Origin: Austwickia sp.
Lineage (GTDB): Bacteria > Actinomycetota > Actinomycetes > Actinomycetales > Dermatophilaceae
NCBI GenBank assembly: GCA_016699675.1
Contig: CP064985.1
Location: forward strand, 682,001 to 746,000
Length of the DNA: 64,000 bases
Direction of reading: 5' to 3'
The notes below the pieces were generated by a model that saw only the letters and a program-made list of their open reading frames with translations, did not search any database and was not told where the DNA came from. Shown here piece by piece: positions 45,254 through 53,764 of the stretch; the first letter of the stretch is position 1; every line of letters starts with the position of its first letter. The position numbers and the translations under genes are program-made.

Positions 45254-46732
45254 TCCCGCGCGGGGAGCAGCATTCCCGACGCAATGAGGCGCTCCAGGTC
45301 CGGCGCCGCCTGCGCGATGACCTCGGCCACCGGGCGGTCCAGCAGCGCGGCGATCCCCCCGAGGGCCTGGCCGGCTGTCAGCTCCCCGTCGCAGACCCCC
45401 ACAAACGCGGCCAGGACCGTGTCGGCGCTGATCGCCTCGCCCAGCGCCCCGCCCTGCCGGACGCGAATCACGCACGGGTCGTCCTCGCCGATGCGATAGT
45501 GCCGCTCCTGGGTCACGTCCGCGGGCGCCACCCAGGCCCGCTCCAGCGCGCCGACGAGCCCGTGGCTGGCCAGCCAGTCGCGGGCCTCCAAGCGCGCGAG
45601 CACCGCCGGGCCCATCGGGGCCGCGACCGCGCCGCGGTGGTCGACGAGGTCGCGGTACGCCGGGCGTTCGCGCACCGGTCGATGCAGGGTCGCCACGCCG
45701 AAGCCGACGTGGGCCACCCCGCGGTCGGCAAAGTCGTCGAGCCACGCGCCCACCAGCTCGTCGTACGCTCGCGTTCCCGGCCGGTGGCCGCCATCGCGGG
45801 CCCAAGTCTCGGCGTACTCGGCCGCGTCCTGGACCTCGCGCTGCACGACGTACGCGTCCAGGCCAGTCCCCTCCAGCCAGCCCTCCCACACCTCGCGCCA
45901 GTCCTGGCCGGCGGCCAGTTCCCAGTTCCCAAGAAAGTGCGCGATGCCGCCGGAGTTCAGGTGCTCGCCTACATTTCGCGCCAGTTCCGCCACGATCGCG
46001 TGGCCGGCGCGGCCGCCGTCGCGATACTCGTACGTCGGGAAGCCCGCGCGGCGCGGGGAGACAGGCACAGCCGGCGAGCGCCGCGTTGAACGCGGCGAAG
46101 GCCAGCGCCCGCCGGGAGACGTCGGTGGCCACCACCTGGTCAGCGTGGCCGCTCAGGTGCAGGGCCTGAATGCCACAGCCCGTGCCGAGGTCGAGGGCGC
46201 GCCGCGCCGTCGGCCGGGGGGTCCAGGAGGCGAGCGTCACCGAGGCCCCGCCCACGCCCAGGACGTGGTCCGTGCGCAGCGGCCCGCCGGTGGCCAGCTC
46301 GCCCAGGTCCGAGGCGACCCACCAGGTCTCCTGATCCGCCGCGTAGGGCCGCAGGTCGCAGGTCGCCGCCACCAGATCCGCGCCACGGCGTGGGGCCTCG
46401 GCCGAACCGGCGATCAGGCCGAGGTCGACCAGGCCGGCCATGCCGGTGCGAGGCAGGGCGCGCTCCAACCGATCCGGGACCACCGGCAAACCGAGCGTGA
46501 AGGCCGCGACCACCGCCGTCAGCTCGCCCTGGCACTCCACCTGGAGGACCCGCCGCGCCGGAAGGGGGTTGTCGCGGTGCAGGGCTGTGGCTGCCTGCGG
46601 ACCCAGCAGCTGCTCGACGCCGTCCACGGTGTAGCCCACCTCGCGCAGGTCGGCACGCAGCTCCGTGATCAGCCCGCGGTCGAGCTGCGGGACGTCGGCG
46701 CGGGCGTCTGGCGCGGACACGGACCCGGACAC
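45250..46732 (-). pseudogene. Class I SAM methyltransferase with a DUF7059-like N-terminus, internal deletion
   Basis: The first frame (GTG 46732) gives a helical N-terminal domain and the SAM-binding motif RRALDLGTGCGIQALHLSGHADQVVATDVSRRALAFAAFNAALAG. The C-terminal part, from RRAGFPTYEYRDGGRAG onward to the stop at 45250, is in a different frame. Between them (46060-46090) the expected stretch with the catalytic NPPF motif is absent, and the two parts meet at ctgtgcctgtctccc. The gene length is not a multiple of three, so roughly 30 residues plus the frame were lost. The product cannot be a working N/O-methyltransferase as written. Deletion in the strain or an assembly collapse are both possible. 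Confidence 0.8.
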
Positions 46733-46747
46733 TGATACGGAGGCTGA

Positions 46748-47461
46748 TCAGTCGGGCAGGCCGCGCGACTCCACGACGTACGCCGCGACGTTGCGCAGCT
46801 TCATGTTGCGGTCCTGGCTGTAGCGCCGCAGCACCGCGAACGCCTTGTCGGTGGACAGGTCGAAGCGTTCCATGAGGATGCCCTGGGCGAGCCCGATGAG
46901 ATGGCGTCCGTCCATGGCCTGCCGCAGGCCGCTCTCGGTGCGCGCCGCCGCGAGGGCGACCGAGGCGTGTCCCGCGAAGATCGCCACGAGGACAGCGTCG
47001 TCGGCGTCGAACTGGTCGGGCTCGTGGCCGTAGACGTTGAGCGAGCCGATGGTCCCCGCCTGGGTGAACAGCCGCACGGACACCACACTGCGGATCCCGA
47101 GGTCGGCCACCTGCCGACACCACACGGGCCAGCGCGTCTCGGTGCACGTGTCGCGGATAAGGAAGGTGGTGCGGTCGTCGATCGCTTCGAGGCAGGGGCC
47201 TTGGCCCAGTTCGAGCTGCAGGTCGTCGGCCCGGCGCACGATGTCGTCCGTGACGGCGGCGGTCTCCACCTTGTTGCCGCGGTGCACGAGCATGACGCCG
47301 CACATGTTGGCGCGGATCGTTTCGCAGGCCATCTCGGCGATGCTCTGCAGCGTCTCCTCGACATCGCCCTGCGCGTGTAGGCGCTGGGCCAGGTCGGCAA
47401 AGTCAGAAGCCTTGGGATTCAACGGAACTCGTTTCCAGGGGTGACAAACCTGCGAATTCAT
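46748..47461 (-). CDS. GAF-ANTAR transcription antitermination regulator
   Basis: A 237-residue signal-responsive RNA-binding protein. GAF covers about 25-165 (ETIRANMCGVMLVHRGNKVETAAV, LGQGPCLEAIDDRTTFLI, IRSVVSVRLFTQAGTIGSLNVYG); ANTAR covers about 175-235 (LRQAMDGRHLIGLAQGILMERFDLSTDKAFAVLRRYSQDRNMKLRNVAAYVV). ANTAR proteins bind twin hairpins in leader RNAs to prevent termination. I chose ATG 47461 (MNSQVCHPW), with aaggga just upstream. It follows the sigma factor gene by 46 nt. Confidence 0.92.
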   Translation of the reverse strand: MNSQVCHPWKRVPLNPKASDFADLAQRLHAQGDVEETLQSIAEMACETIRANMCGVMLVHRGNKVETAAVTDDIVRRADDLQLELGQGPCLEAIDDRTTFLIRDTCTETRWPVWCRQVADLGIRSVVSVRLFTQAGTIGSLNVYGHEPDQFDADDAVLVAIFAGHASVALAAARTESGLRQAMDGRHLIGLAQGILMERFDLSTDKAFAVLRRYSQDRNMKLRNVAAYVVESRGLPD

Positions 47462-47507
47462 TTTATCCCTTCGCCTGAATTGCCGATCAGTCGGGTCCCC
47501 GGGTGGG

Positions 47508-48353
47508 TCACGCCTCGGCGGGGGTTTCCGCACCCTCGAGGTCCAGCCGCAGTTCGGCGAGGATGCGCGTCAGCAGGCGGGACACCTGCATCTGGCTGAC
47601 GCCGATCTCCTTGCCGATCTGTTCCTGCGTCCAGCCACGGACAAACCGCAGCCGGAGGATCTGCCGGTCCCGCTCAGAGAGCCGCTGTAGGGCGGGGCGC
47701 AGGGCCTCCATGTTCTCCACGTGGTCGAACGGGTCGGAGTCGTCCACGAGGAGGTCGGCCAGGACTGCCGCACCACCGGCGCGGCTGGGCGAATCGAGGC
47801 TGAGCGTGGAGTAGCAGCCATCCGCCATCTCGGCCTCGGCCAGCTCACCCTCGGGAACCCCGAGCTCGGTGGCCAGCTCGGCCGACGTCGGCGGGCGTCC
47901 CTTGGTCTGCTGCAGATCCGAGCGGGTGACCGCCACCTGGCTGCGCAGCTCCTGCAAACGCCGGGGCGGCCGGACGACCCACCCGAAGTCCCGGAAGTGG
48001 CGCTTGATCTCGCCCGAAATCGTGGGCACGGCGTAGGCCAGGAAGCCCGGACCCTCGCCCGGCTTGTACCCCTGAACCGCCTTCACCAGCCCGAGGTAGG
48101 CCACCTGCACGAGGTCGTCCGCCTCGATGCCGCGCTGGCGATAACGAGCGGCGATCGACTCCGCGATAGGTCCGTTGAGGAGCACGACCTGGTCCAGATA
48201 GGCCTGCCGGATGTGCGGCGCGGTTTCAAGGTGCGCCAGCGCGAGCAATTCGTGGCTGTGCTCGTCGCGGGTGGGGGCGTCAAGCTCGCCGACATGCCGG
48301 CCCTCAAGCCATAACGTCAGGTCATGGGCGGCGCTCGCCAGGCTGCGTGGCAT
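47508..48353 (-). CDS. Alternative sigma factor, SigB/SigF family
   Basis: Group 3 sigma factor of stress and development. In 281 residues: region 2 (LNGPIAESIAARYRQRGIEADDLVQVAYLGLVKAVQGYKPGEGPGFLAYAVPTISGEIKRHFRD), region 3 (LQELRSQVAVTRSDLQQTKGRPPTSAELATELGV) and region 4 with its helix-turn-helix (RLSERDRQILRLRFVRGWTQEQIGKEIGVSQMQVSRLLTRIL). ATG 48353 has agggaggg upstream. Upstream lies a STAS antagonist gene, as expected for partner-switch control, but no anti-sigma kinase is visible. Confidence 0.94.
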   Translation of the reverse strand: MPRSLASAAHDLTLWLEGRHVGELDAPTRDEHSHELLALAHLETAPHIRQAYLDQVVLLNGPIAESIAARYRQRGIEADDLVQVAYLGLVKAVQGYKPGEGPGFLAYAVPTISGEIKRHFRDFGWVVRPPRRLQELRSQVAVTRSDLQQTKGRPPTSAELATELGVPEGELAEAEMADGCYSTLSLDSPSRAGGAAVLADLLVDDSDPFDHVENMEALRPALQRLSERDRQILRLRFVRGWTQEQIGKEIGVSQMQVSRLLTRILAELRLDLEGAETPAEA

Positions 48354-48571
48354 TGCGACTCCCTCCCTCTGACCGACACGGTGCGCGAGGATGGCGCACG
48401 CCACTGCTTTGAACGCTAAGCCGCGAACGCGACATATCGCAATAGCTTCACAACTGGGGACGTTCAGTCCTGCCCCGTGTCAGAAGGCTAAAGTGAACTG
48501 GTCGCGGCCTACCTCACCCCTGTGGGTGGCCGCCTCGAACGACCGCCTCAGACCGCCGACGGAAACCGGCC

Positions 48572-48940
48572 TCAGCAGCCCTCGCCCAGCGGGCTCGATG
48601 AGAGGGCGGCAACGGCATCCGCGAGGGTCTCGTGCAGCGGAAAAACCGTGTCCAGACCGGTAATCGAGAGCACCCGCAACAGTCTCGGCGCCACGCACAA
48701 CAGCCGCATGGAACCGCGCCGGGCCCGGACGACCTTGAGGCGACCGACGAGAATGCCCAGGCCCGTCGAGTCCATGAAGGACACCCGGCACAGGTCCACC
48801 ACCAACCGGGATTCGCCGTTGGCCAAGACCCGGTCCAGGGCGTCCCGCAGCTTCGCCGCGTTGCTCACGTCGACGTCGCCGACCACCGTGACCACCCAGA
48901 TGCCGCGCTCTTCCGTGACCGATACCTCGAGATCCGCCAC
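48572..48940 (-). CDS. STAS-domain anti-sigma factor antagonist (BldG/SpoIIAA-like)
   Basis: A 122-residue STAS protein: VVTVVGDVDVSNAAKLRDAL, LVVDLCRVSFMDSTGLGILVGRLKVV with the phosphorylatable Ser in DSTGLG, and LRVLSITGLDTVFPLHETL. When unphosphorylated such proteins capture the anti-sigma kinase and free the sigma factor. The GTG at 48940 has ggagg 8 nt upstream; ATG 48955 is possible. It lies 218 nt upstream of the sigma gene on the same strand; the intervening stretch holds the presumed sigma promoter and no gene. Confidence 0.92.
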   Translation of the reverse strand: MADLEVSVTEERGIWVVTVVGDVDVSNAAKLRDALDRVLANGESRLVVDLCRVSFMDSTGLGILVGRLKVVRARRGSMRLLCVAPRLLRVLSITGLDTVFPLHETLADAVAALSSSPLGEGC

Positions 48941-49033
48941 GGGTCGCGCCTCCATCCTGCCGAAATGCCTTAGCAGGCCACCACGCTACAGCGATGGCGC
49001 CCTGGGCACACCCGCCGATTACGGTGGGTGCCC

Positions 49034-51346
49034 ATGAGCGATGCCGCCGGATCGTGCGCCGCCGGCGCCGCCTGGCTCCCCGCTCTGGCCGAACGCTTCC
49101 CCGGCCGGCTCCGGCACGTGCACGAACTGGCGCCGCGGCCCGCCGTACTCGCCGGCTGGCCGACCTGGCTCGAACCCGACGTCGCGGCCGCGCTGCGCGA
49201 CGCGGGCGCGGCTTGGCCGTGGCGTCATCAGCAGGAGGCGGCGGAGGGCCTGCACCACGGACGGCATACGGTTCTGGCCACCGGCACCGCCTCGGGCAAG
49301 ACGCTCGGCTACCTCATGCCCGTGCTGTCGAGTCTGGCGCAGGGCGCCCGCGCGGTGTCTGGCCGCGGGGCGACCGCGCTCTATCTCGCCCCCACCAAGG
49401 CCCTGGCCGCCGACCAACTCGCGCGGGTCACGGCGCTGGCCGTCCCGGGCGTCCGCGCGGCCAGTTACGACGGGGACACCCCCCTCGACGAGCGCCGCTG
49501 GATCAGGACCCACGCCAACTACGTCCTCACGAACCCGGACATGCTGCATCATGCGCTGCTGCCGGGGCACCAGGCCTGGACCCCCTTCCTGCGCGCGCTG
49601 CGGTACGTGGTCGTCGACGAATGTCACGCCTATCGCGGGGTCTTCGGCGCGCACGTCGCCGCCGTGCTGCGGCGGTTGCGGCGGATCTGTGCTCAGTACG
49701 GCGCCGCGCCCACCTTCGCCTTCGCCTCGGCCACCGTCGCCGATCCGGCCGGGCACGCCGGGACCCTGGCCGGCCTGCCCGTGGATGCCAGCACGCAGGA
49801 CGGCGGCCCCCGCGCCGGCCTGACGTTCGCGCTGTGGGAGCCGCCGGTCGCGACCGACGGCGGGTCCGTACGGCGGCGCGGGGCCGCGGCCGAGGCGGCC
49901 GATCTCCTGGCCGAACTGGTCCGCCAGGGCGCCCAGACCGTCGCCTTCGTCCGGTCCCGGGCGGGCACCGAGGCGGTGGCCGCGCAGGCGCGTCGGGCCC
50001 TGCGCGATCGGCCGGACCTGGCGGCCGGGATCGCCGCCTATCGCGGCGGGTACCTGCCGGAGGACCGGCGGCTCCTCGAAGCAGCCCTCCGCGCGGGCAC
50101 GATCCGGGGCCTCGCCGCGACCTCGGCCTTGGAGCTGGGGATCGACATCAGCGGCCTCGACGCGGTGGTCATCGCCGGCTGGCCGGGCACGCGAGCGTCC
50201 CTGTGGCAGCAGGCCGGCCGCGCCGGCCGGTCCGGTCGCGCCGCGCTGGCCGTGTACGTCGCGGACGACGACCCCCTCGACGGCTATCTCGTGCGCCATC
50301 CCGAGGCCGTCTTCGGGGCGCCGGTCGAGGCGACGGTCCTCGACCCCGACAATCCGCACGTGCTCGCCGGGCACCTAGCCGCGGCGGCCGCCGAACTCCC
50401 GTTGACGGCGGCCGACGCCGAGTACTTCGGCGCGGGAACGGTCCCGCTCGCCCAGGACCTGGTGCGCCGCGAGCTGCTGCGGGCCCGGCCCACCGGCTGG
50501 TACTGGACCCGCCCCGACCGACCGACGGCGCACGTGAGCCTGCGCGACGCCGGCGCCCAGTTGCGCATCGTCGAGAACGGCACCGGGCGGGTGCTCGGCA
50601 CGATCGACGAGGCCCGCGCCGACGCCGCGGTCCATCCGGGAGCGGTCCATGTCCACCAGGGCACGACGTACGTCGTCACCGACCTCGACCTGGCCGACGG
50701 CGCGGCGATGGTAACCGCGGGCGATCCGGGCTGGTTCACGCAGGCACGCGGGGTGTCCGCTTTCGACGTGGGGGCCGTCGCCGCGCGCCGCGACGCCGGA
50801 CCGGTCTCGATGAGCTTCGGCGAGGTCGTGGTCCGGCGCCGGATCACGTCCTTCCTGCGCCGGCTGCCGAGCGGCGAGGTGATCGGCGAACACGCCCTCG
50901 ACCTCCCCGAGCGGACGCTGCGCACCAAGGGGGTGTGGTGGACGCTGACGCCGGACTCGCTCGGGGAGGCCGGCGTCCCCCCGGGGGCTGTGCCCGGTGC
51001 CGCGCACGCCGCGGAGCACGCGGCCATCGGCCTGCTGCCGCTGATCGCGACAGCGGACCGGTGGGACATCGGCGGAGTCAGTACCGCGCTGCACCCGGAC
51101 ACCGGCCTGCCGACCGTCCTCGTCTACGACGGGCATCCGGGCGGTGCCGGGTTCGCGCGGCGGGGCTTCGACGTCGCCCCGCGCTGGCTGTTCGCCACGC
51201 GCGACGGCGTCGCCGACTGCGCCTGCGAGACCGGCTGCCCGGGCTGCGTCCAGTCCCCCAAGTGCGGCAACGGCAACCGTCCGCTGGACAAACGCGGCGC
51301 CGTCACCCTCCTCGACGTGCTCCTTCACCACCTCGGTACGCCGTAG
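49034..51346 (+). CDS. DEAD/DECH-box helicase of the helicase/secretion neighbourhood (MrfA/YprA-like, DUF1998)
   Basis: Superfamily 2 helicase, 770 residues, related to Rv3649. RecA1: RHQQEAAEGL, Walker A ATGTASGKTLGY, DECH box VVVDECHAYRG and SATVADP; RecA2: VAFVRSRAGTEAVA, ATSALELGIDISGLDAVV and QQAGRAGRSGR. The C-terminus holds a four-cysteine cluster (CACETGCPGCVQSPKCGNGN) like the metal site of MrfA repair helicases. It sits beside the Tad locus, a conserved actinobacterial pairing. ATG 49034 (MSDAAG) or GTG 49028 can serve as start. Confidence 0.93.
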   Translation: MSDAAGSCAAGAAWLPALAERFPGRLRHVHELAPRPAVLAGWPTWLEPDVAAALRDAGAAWPWRHQQEAAEGLHHGRHTVLATGTASGKTLGYLMPVLSSLAQGARAVSGRGATALYLAPTKALAADQLARVTALAVPGVRAASYDGDTPLDERRWIRTHANYVLTNPDMLHHALLPGHQAWTPFLRALRYVVVDECHAYRGVFGAHVAAVLRRLRRICAQYGAAPTFAFASATVADPAGHAGTLAGLPVDASTQDGGPRAGLTFALWEPPVATDGGSVRRRGAAAEAADLLAELVRQGAQTVAFVRSRAGTEAVAAQARRALRDRPDLAAGIAAYRGGYLPEDRRLLEAALRAGTIRGLAATSALELGIDISGLDAVVIAGWPGTRASLWQQAGRAGRSGRAALAVYVADDDPLDGYLVRHPEAVFGAPVEATVLDPDNPHVLAGHLAAAAAELPLTAADAEYFGAGTVPLAQDLVRRELLRARPTGWYWTRPDRPTAHVSLRDAGAQLRIVENGTGRVLGTIDEARADAAVHPGAVHVHQGTTYVVTDLDLADGAAMVTAGDPGWFTQARGVSAFDVGAVAARRDAGPVSMSFGEVVVRRRITSFLRRLPSGEVIGEHALDLPERTLRTKGVWWTLTPDSLGEAGVPPGAVPGAAHAAEHAAIGLLPLIATADRWDIGGVSTALHPDTGLPTVLVYDGHPGGAGFARRGFDVAPRWLFATRDGVADCACETGCPGCVQSPKCGNGNRPLDKRGAVTLLDVLLHHLGTP

Positions 51347-51360
51347 CCGGGCGCGCCGAG

Positions 51361-51742
51361 TCACGCCAAGACACGACGGCGGAGGGCCCGCCCGATCACG
51401 ACGGCGGGGGCCCGCCCGGGACCGGGCCGTGGCGTCGGGCATGCCTCGCAGGCTCGGCGTGACCAGGGCGGACACCTCCACTTCGACGCCGCGGACCCGG
51501 CAGCCGGTCAGGACGGCGCCGTTCGCCGTCGCCACCCGCTCCGCCTCCCGACAGGCCCGCGACCCATCCTCCTGGACGCCGAGCACCGACGCGGCCGCCA
51601 GGGCGGCCAGGTCCGCCGCCGCGGCGGCGCGATGTCCGGCGTGAACCGCAGCAAGCACGGCGAGCCCGCCAGCCGTCAGCGTCAGCACCACCAGGATCAG
51701 CGCCAGGGCCAGCACCGTGCCCGCGCCCGACTCGCGCGTCAC
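51361..51742 (-). pseudogene. TadE-like secretion-neighbourhood protein (Rv3654c-like), one-base frameshift
   Basis: A small TadE-like protein with one N-terminal helix (AGTVLALALILVVLTLTAGGLAVLAAVHAG) and a region AADLAALAAASVLG...CREAERVATANGAVLTGC. As written the frame misses its stop and runs about 1 kb antisense into the helicase. Removing one base from the ggggg run at 51406-51410 turns the end into AGPAVVIGRALRRRVLA with a TGA at 51361, giving 126 residues. The site lies in an imperfect 25-bp tandem duplication (51372-51420). The start overlaps the tadE stop. Confidence 0.75.
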
Positions 51743-52140
51743 GGGACGCCGGCGATGCCAGGTTCGGCCTGGGCCACCGCCTCGGCCTGCGGCGGCGGCA
51801 ATCCCGCCAGCGCCCCCATCGGCGCGGGCACGGGCGCCCGCACCCGAACGGTGACGAGCTGCGATCCGGCGGTGACCGCGACCTCGGCGCCCTGGGGAGC
51901 ACCGCGCCGGGCCACGTCGCGGATCGCGTCCGGGCTGTCCCCGCGCGCCGCCGCCCGAGCGCCGGCCCGGGCCGCGTCGAGGCAGCGCACCTGATCGACG
52001 CCGTACCGCATCGCCGCCAGCGAGACGGCCAGCACGACGACGACGACGGGCAGGACCAGGGCGGTCTCCGCCGTCACCATCCCCTGCTGCGAGGCCCGCC
52101 GGCCGCCGGGTCCGGCGCCGCGGGCGGGCAGGTCGCGCAT
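51739..52140 (-). CDS. TadE-like pilus assembly protein
   Basis: A 133-residue minor pseudopilin-like protein. After a 20-residue N-terminus the Flp/TadE processing-type segment reads GMVTAETALVLPVVVVVLAVSLAAM, with the acidic residue five positions after the glycine. The rest is an extracytoplasmic domain (CLDAARAGARAAARGDSPDAI). It is the Rv3655c counterpart, encoded immediately after the Flp-like gene and overlapping the next gene by 4 nt. Confidence 0.85.
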   Translation of the reverse strand: MRDLPARGAGPGGRRASQQGMVTAETALVLPVVVVVLAVSLAAMRYGVDQVRCLDAARAGARAAARGDSPDAIRDVARRGAPQGAEVAVTAGSQLVTVRVRAPVPAPMGALAGLPPPQAEAVAQAEPGIAGVP

Positions 52141-52141
52141 C

Positions 52142-52339
52142 TCATGCCCCCAGCCCCAGCGCCCGCGTGATGATGCCGAGCAGGGCCGCCTTGATCTCCG
52201 GGGACCGGACGACGGCGATGAGGAGGGCGGCGAACGTGCAGGCGGCGACCGTCCCGATGGCGTATTCGGCGGTCGTCATGCCCGCCTCCCTGTCGCGCAG
52301 GGGCCGACGGGCGCGCAGCCGAGCGAGCGAACGGACCAT
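52142..52339 (-). CDS. Flp-type pilin (DUF4244)
   Basis: A 65-residue pilin precursor: basic leader RSLARLRARRPLRDREAG, then MTTAEYAIGTVAACTFAALLIAVV, the Flp pattern with Glu five residues after the glycine cleavage site, and a short hydrophobic end GIITRALGLGA. It corresponds to Rv3656c. ATG 52339 has aaagga 7 nt upstream. A 172-bp gap with no gene (52340-52511) separates it from tadC, and probably carries its own promoter for high expression. Confidence 0.88.
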   Translation of the reverse strand: MVRSLARLRARRPLRDREAGMTTAEYAIGTVAACTFAALLIAVVRSPEIKAALLGIITRALGLGA

Positions 52340-52511
52340 GGTGTGCTCCTTTCCTGGCGGCCGACGGTGTGTCGGCACCCGGTCAGCGTCGTCGGTCGCC
52401 CGGTCCGGCCGCCGAGGCCCGGCGCGGGCCTGTGGGTATCGGCCTCGCCGCTGGGGGGTGTGGATCACTGCGCCAACAAAACCGAGCCCCACGCGGGCCT
52501 GCCCTGGCGAC

Positions 52512-53087
52512 TCAGGGCCCAGCCACCCGACCGGCGAGCGCGAGCACCACCGGGACCACGGTGGTCAGCACGAAGGCCGGCAGAAAGCACAGGCCGAGCG
52601 GGAGGACCACTTGGACGCGCAGCCGAGCGGTCGCGACCTCCAACCGGTGCTGCCGTTCGCCCCGCAGGTCCTGCGCGACCGCGCTGATCGACGCCGCCGG
52701 TGGGACGCCGGCGGAATCGGCCAGGCGCAGCGCCCGAACCAGCGGCGCCCACGCCGCGCCCCCAATCTCGTCCGGGGGAAGATCGATGCCCCACCGGCGG
52801 GCCGCGACCATCGCCCGGAGCCCGCCCGCGACCGACCCCTCGGAGGCCGCAGCCACCTCCGTCAACGTGTCGTCCACCGCGGCGCCCGCCCGCAGGGCCA
52901 GCGCCACCAGGTCGCAGGTCGCCGCCACCTCCCCGAGTGGGACCGCGGCGGGCAGACCGGACGGATCGTCACCGGCTCCGGTACGGCGCGGGCGCACGAC
53001 GTACTCCAGGTGCGGCCGTCCCCGCGGCCAACCCGCGACGGCGACCCCGAGCAGAATGGCGACGACAGCAACGAACGACGCGGTCAT
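52512..53087 (-). CDS. TadC-like type II secretion F-domain membrane protein
   Basis: A 191-residue inner-membrane platform protein of the Tad system (Rv3657c-like). An N-terminal helix (FVAVVAILLGVAVAGW), a cytoplasmic T2SSF helix bundle (CDLVALALRAGAAVDDTLTEVAAASEG, WAPLVRALRLADSAGVPPAASISAVAQDL) and two C-terminal hydrophobic segments (VVLPLGLCFLPAFVLTTVVPVVLAL) are visible. It is shorter than proteobacterial TadC. ATG 53087 overlaps the tadB stop by 4 nt. Confidence 0.85.
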   Translation of the reverse strand: MTASFVAVVAILLGVAVAGWPRGRPHLEYVVRPRRTGAGDDPSGLPAAVPLGEVAATCDLVALALRAGAAVDDTLTEVAAASEGSVAGGLRAMVAARRWGIDLPPDEIGGAAWAPLVRALRLADSAGVPPAASISAVAQDLRGERQHRLEVATARLRVQVVLPLGLCFLPAFVLTTVVPVVLALAGRVAGP

Positions 53088-53764
53088 CGCGCATCTCCCG
53101 CGGTCGCCACCCGACGCAGCAGCCGCCGCATCCACCACATCCCCAGGCCGACGAGCCCCACCCCGAGCGCGGCGCTGACGCGGGCCGGTGCCGAACCGTA
53201 GAGGTCCGCGGGTGAAACACCCACGGCGGCCGCCAACAGCGGCCCGAGCAGCGGCAGCGCCACCAGCACCAGGACCGTGGCCCGGGCCTCCGACATGGCG
53301 ACGGCCACCGCCCGCCGCGCCGCGACCTCGGCGCGGAGCAGGGACGCGACGGCGCGGACGCTCTGGGCCAGCGGTGTACCCAGCCGGTCGGAGAGCTGCC
53401 ACGCGCGGGCCAGGAGCGCCAACCCCTCGAGGTCCTCTCCCGGGCCCGCCGCGCCCAGCCCCGCCGGCTCTCCCCCGGGCTCCGGCCCCGCTGCCGAGGC
53501 CAGCAGCCCCTCCCGCACGGCCAAATCGTCGGTGGTCCCGGCGGCCTCGCGCAGTGCGTCACGGGCGGCCAGCCCCACCTCCAGTCCCGCGGCCAGCGCG
53601 TCGAGGGCCCGAAGGACCGCGTCGCCCCGCCAACGCCGCTGGGCGCGCCGGCGACCGGGCCACGGAAACCCTCGCCCTGCGGCGCGCCCCCGCCGCGGCG
53701 AGGAACGACCCGGCCAGCAGACCACGGCCGCCACGCACCCCAGGACGGCGAGCGCGAGTCTCAT
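53084..53764 (-). CDS. TadB-like type II secretion F-domain membrane protein
   Basis: A 226-residue platform protein (Rv3658c-like). An N-terminal helix (LALAVLGCVAAVVCW) is followed by an Arg-rich loop, the T2SSF bundle (LDALAAGLEVGLAARDALREAAG, LARAWQLSDRLGTPLAQSVRAVASLLRAEVA) and C-terminal helices (TVLVLVALPLLGPLLAAAVGV, ALGVGLVGLGMWWM). The start overlaps the tadA stop (ATGA). Confidence 0.85.
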   Translation of the reverse strand: MRLALAVLGCVAAVVCWPGRSSPRRGRAAGRGFPWPGRRRAQRRWRGDAVLRALDALAAGLEVGLAARDALREAAGTTDDLAVREGLLASAAGPEPGGEPAGLGAAGPGEDLEGLALLARAWQLSDRLGTPLAQSVRAVASLLRAEVAARRAVAVAMSEARATVLVLVALPLLGPLLAAAVGVSPADLYGSAPARVSAALGVGLVGLGMWWMRRLLRRVATAGDAR

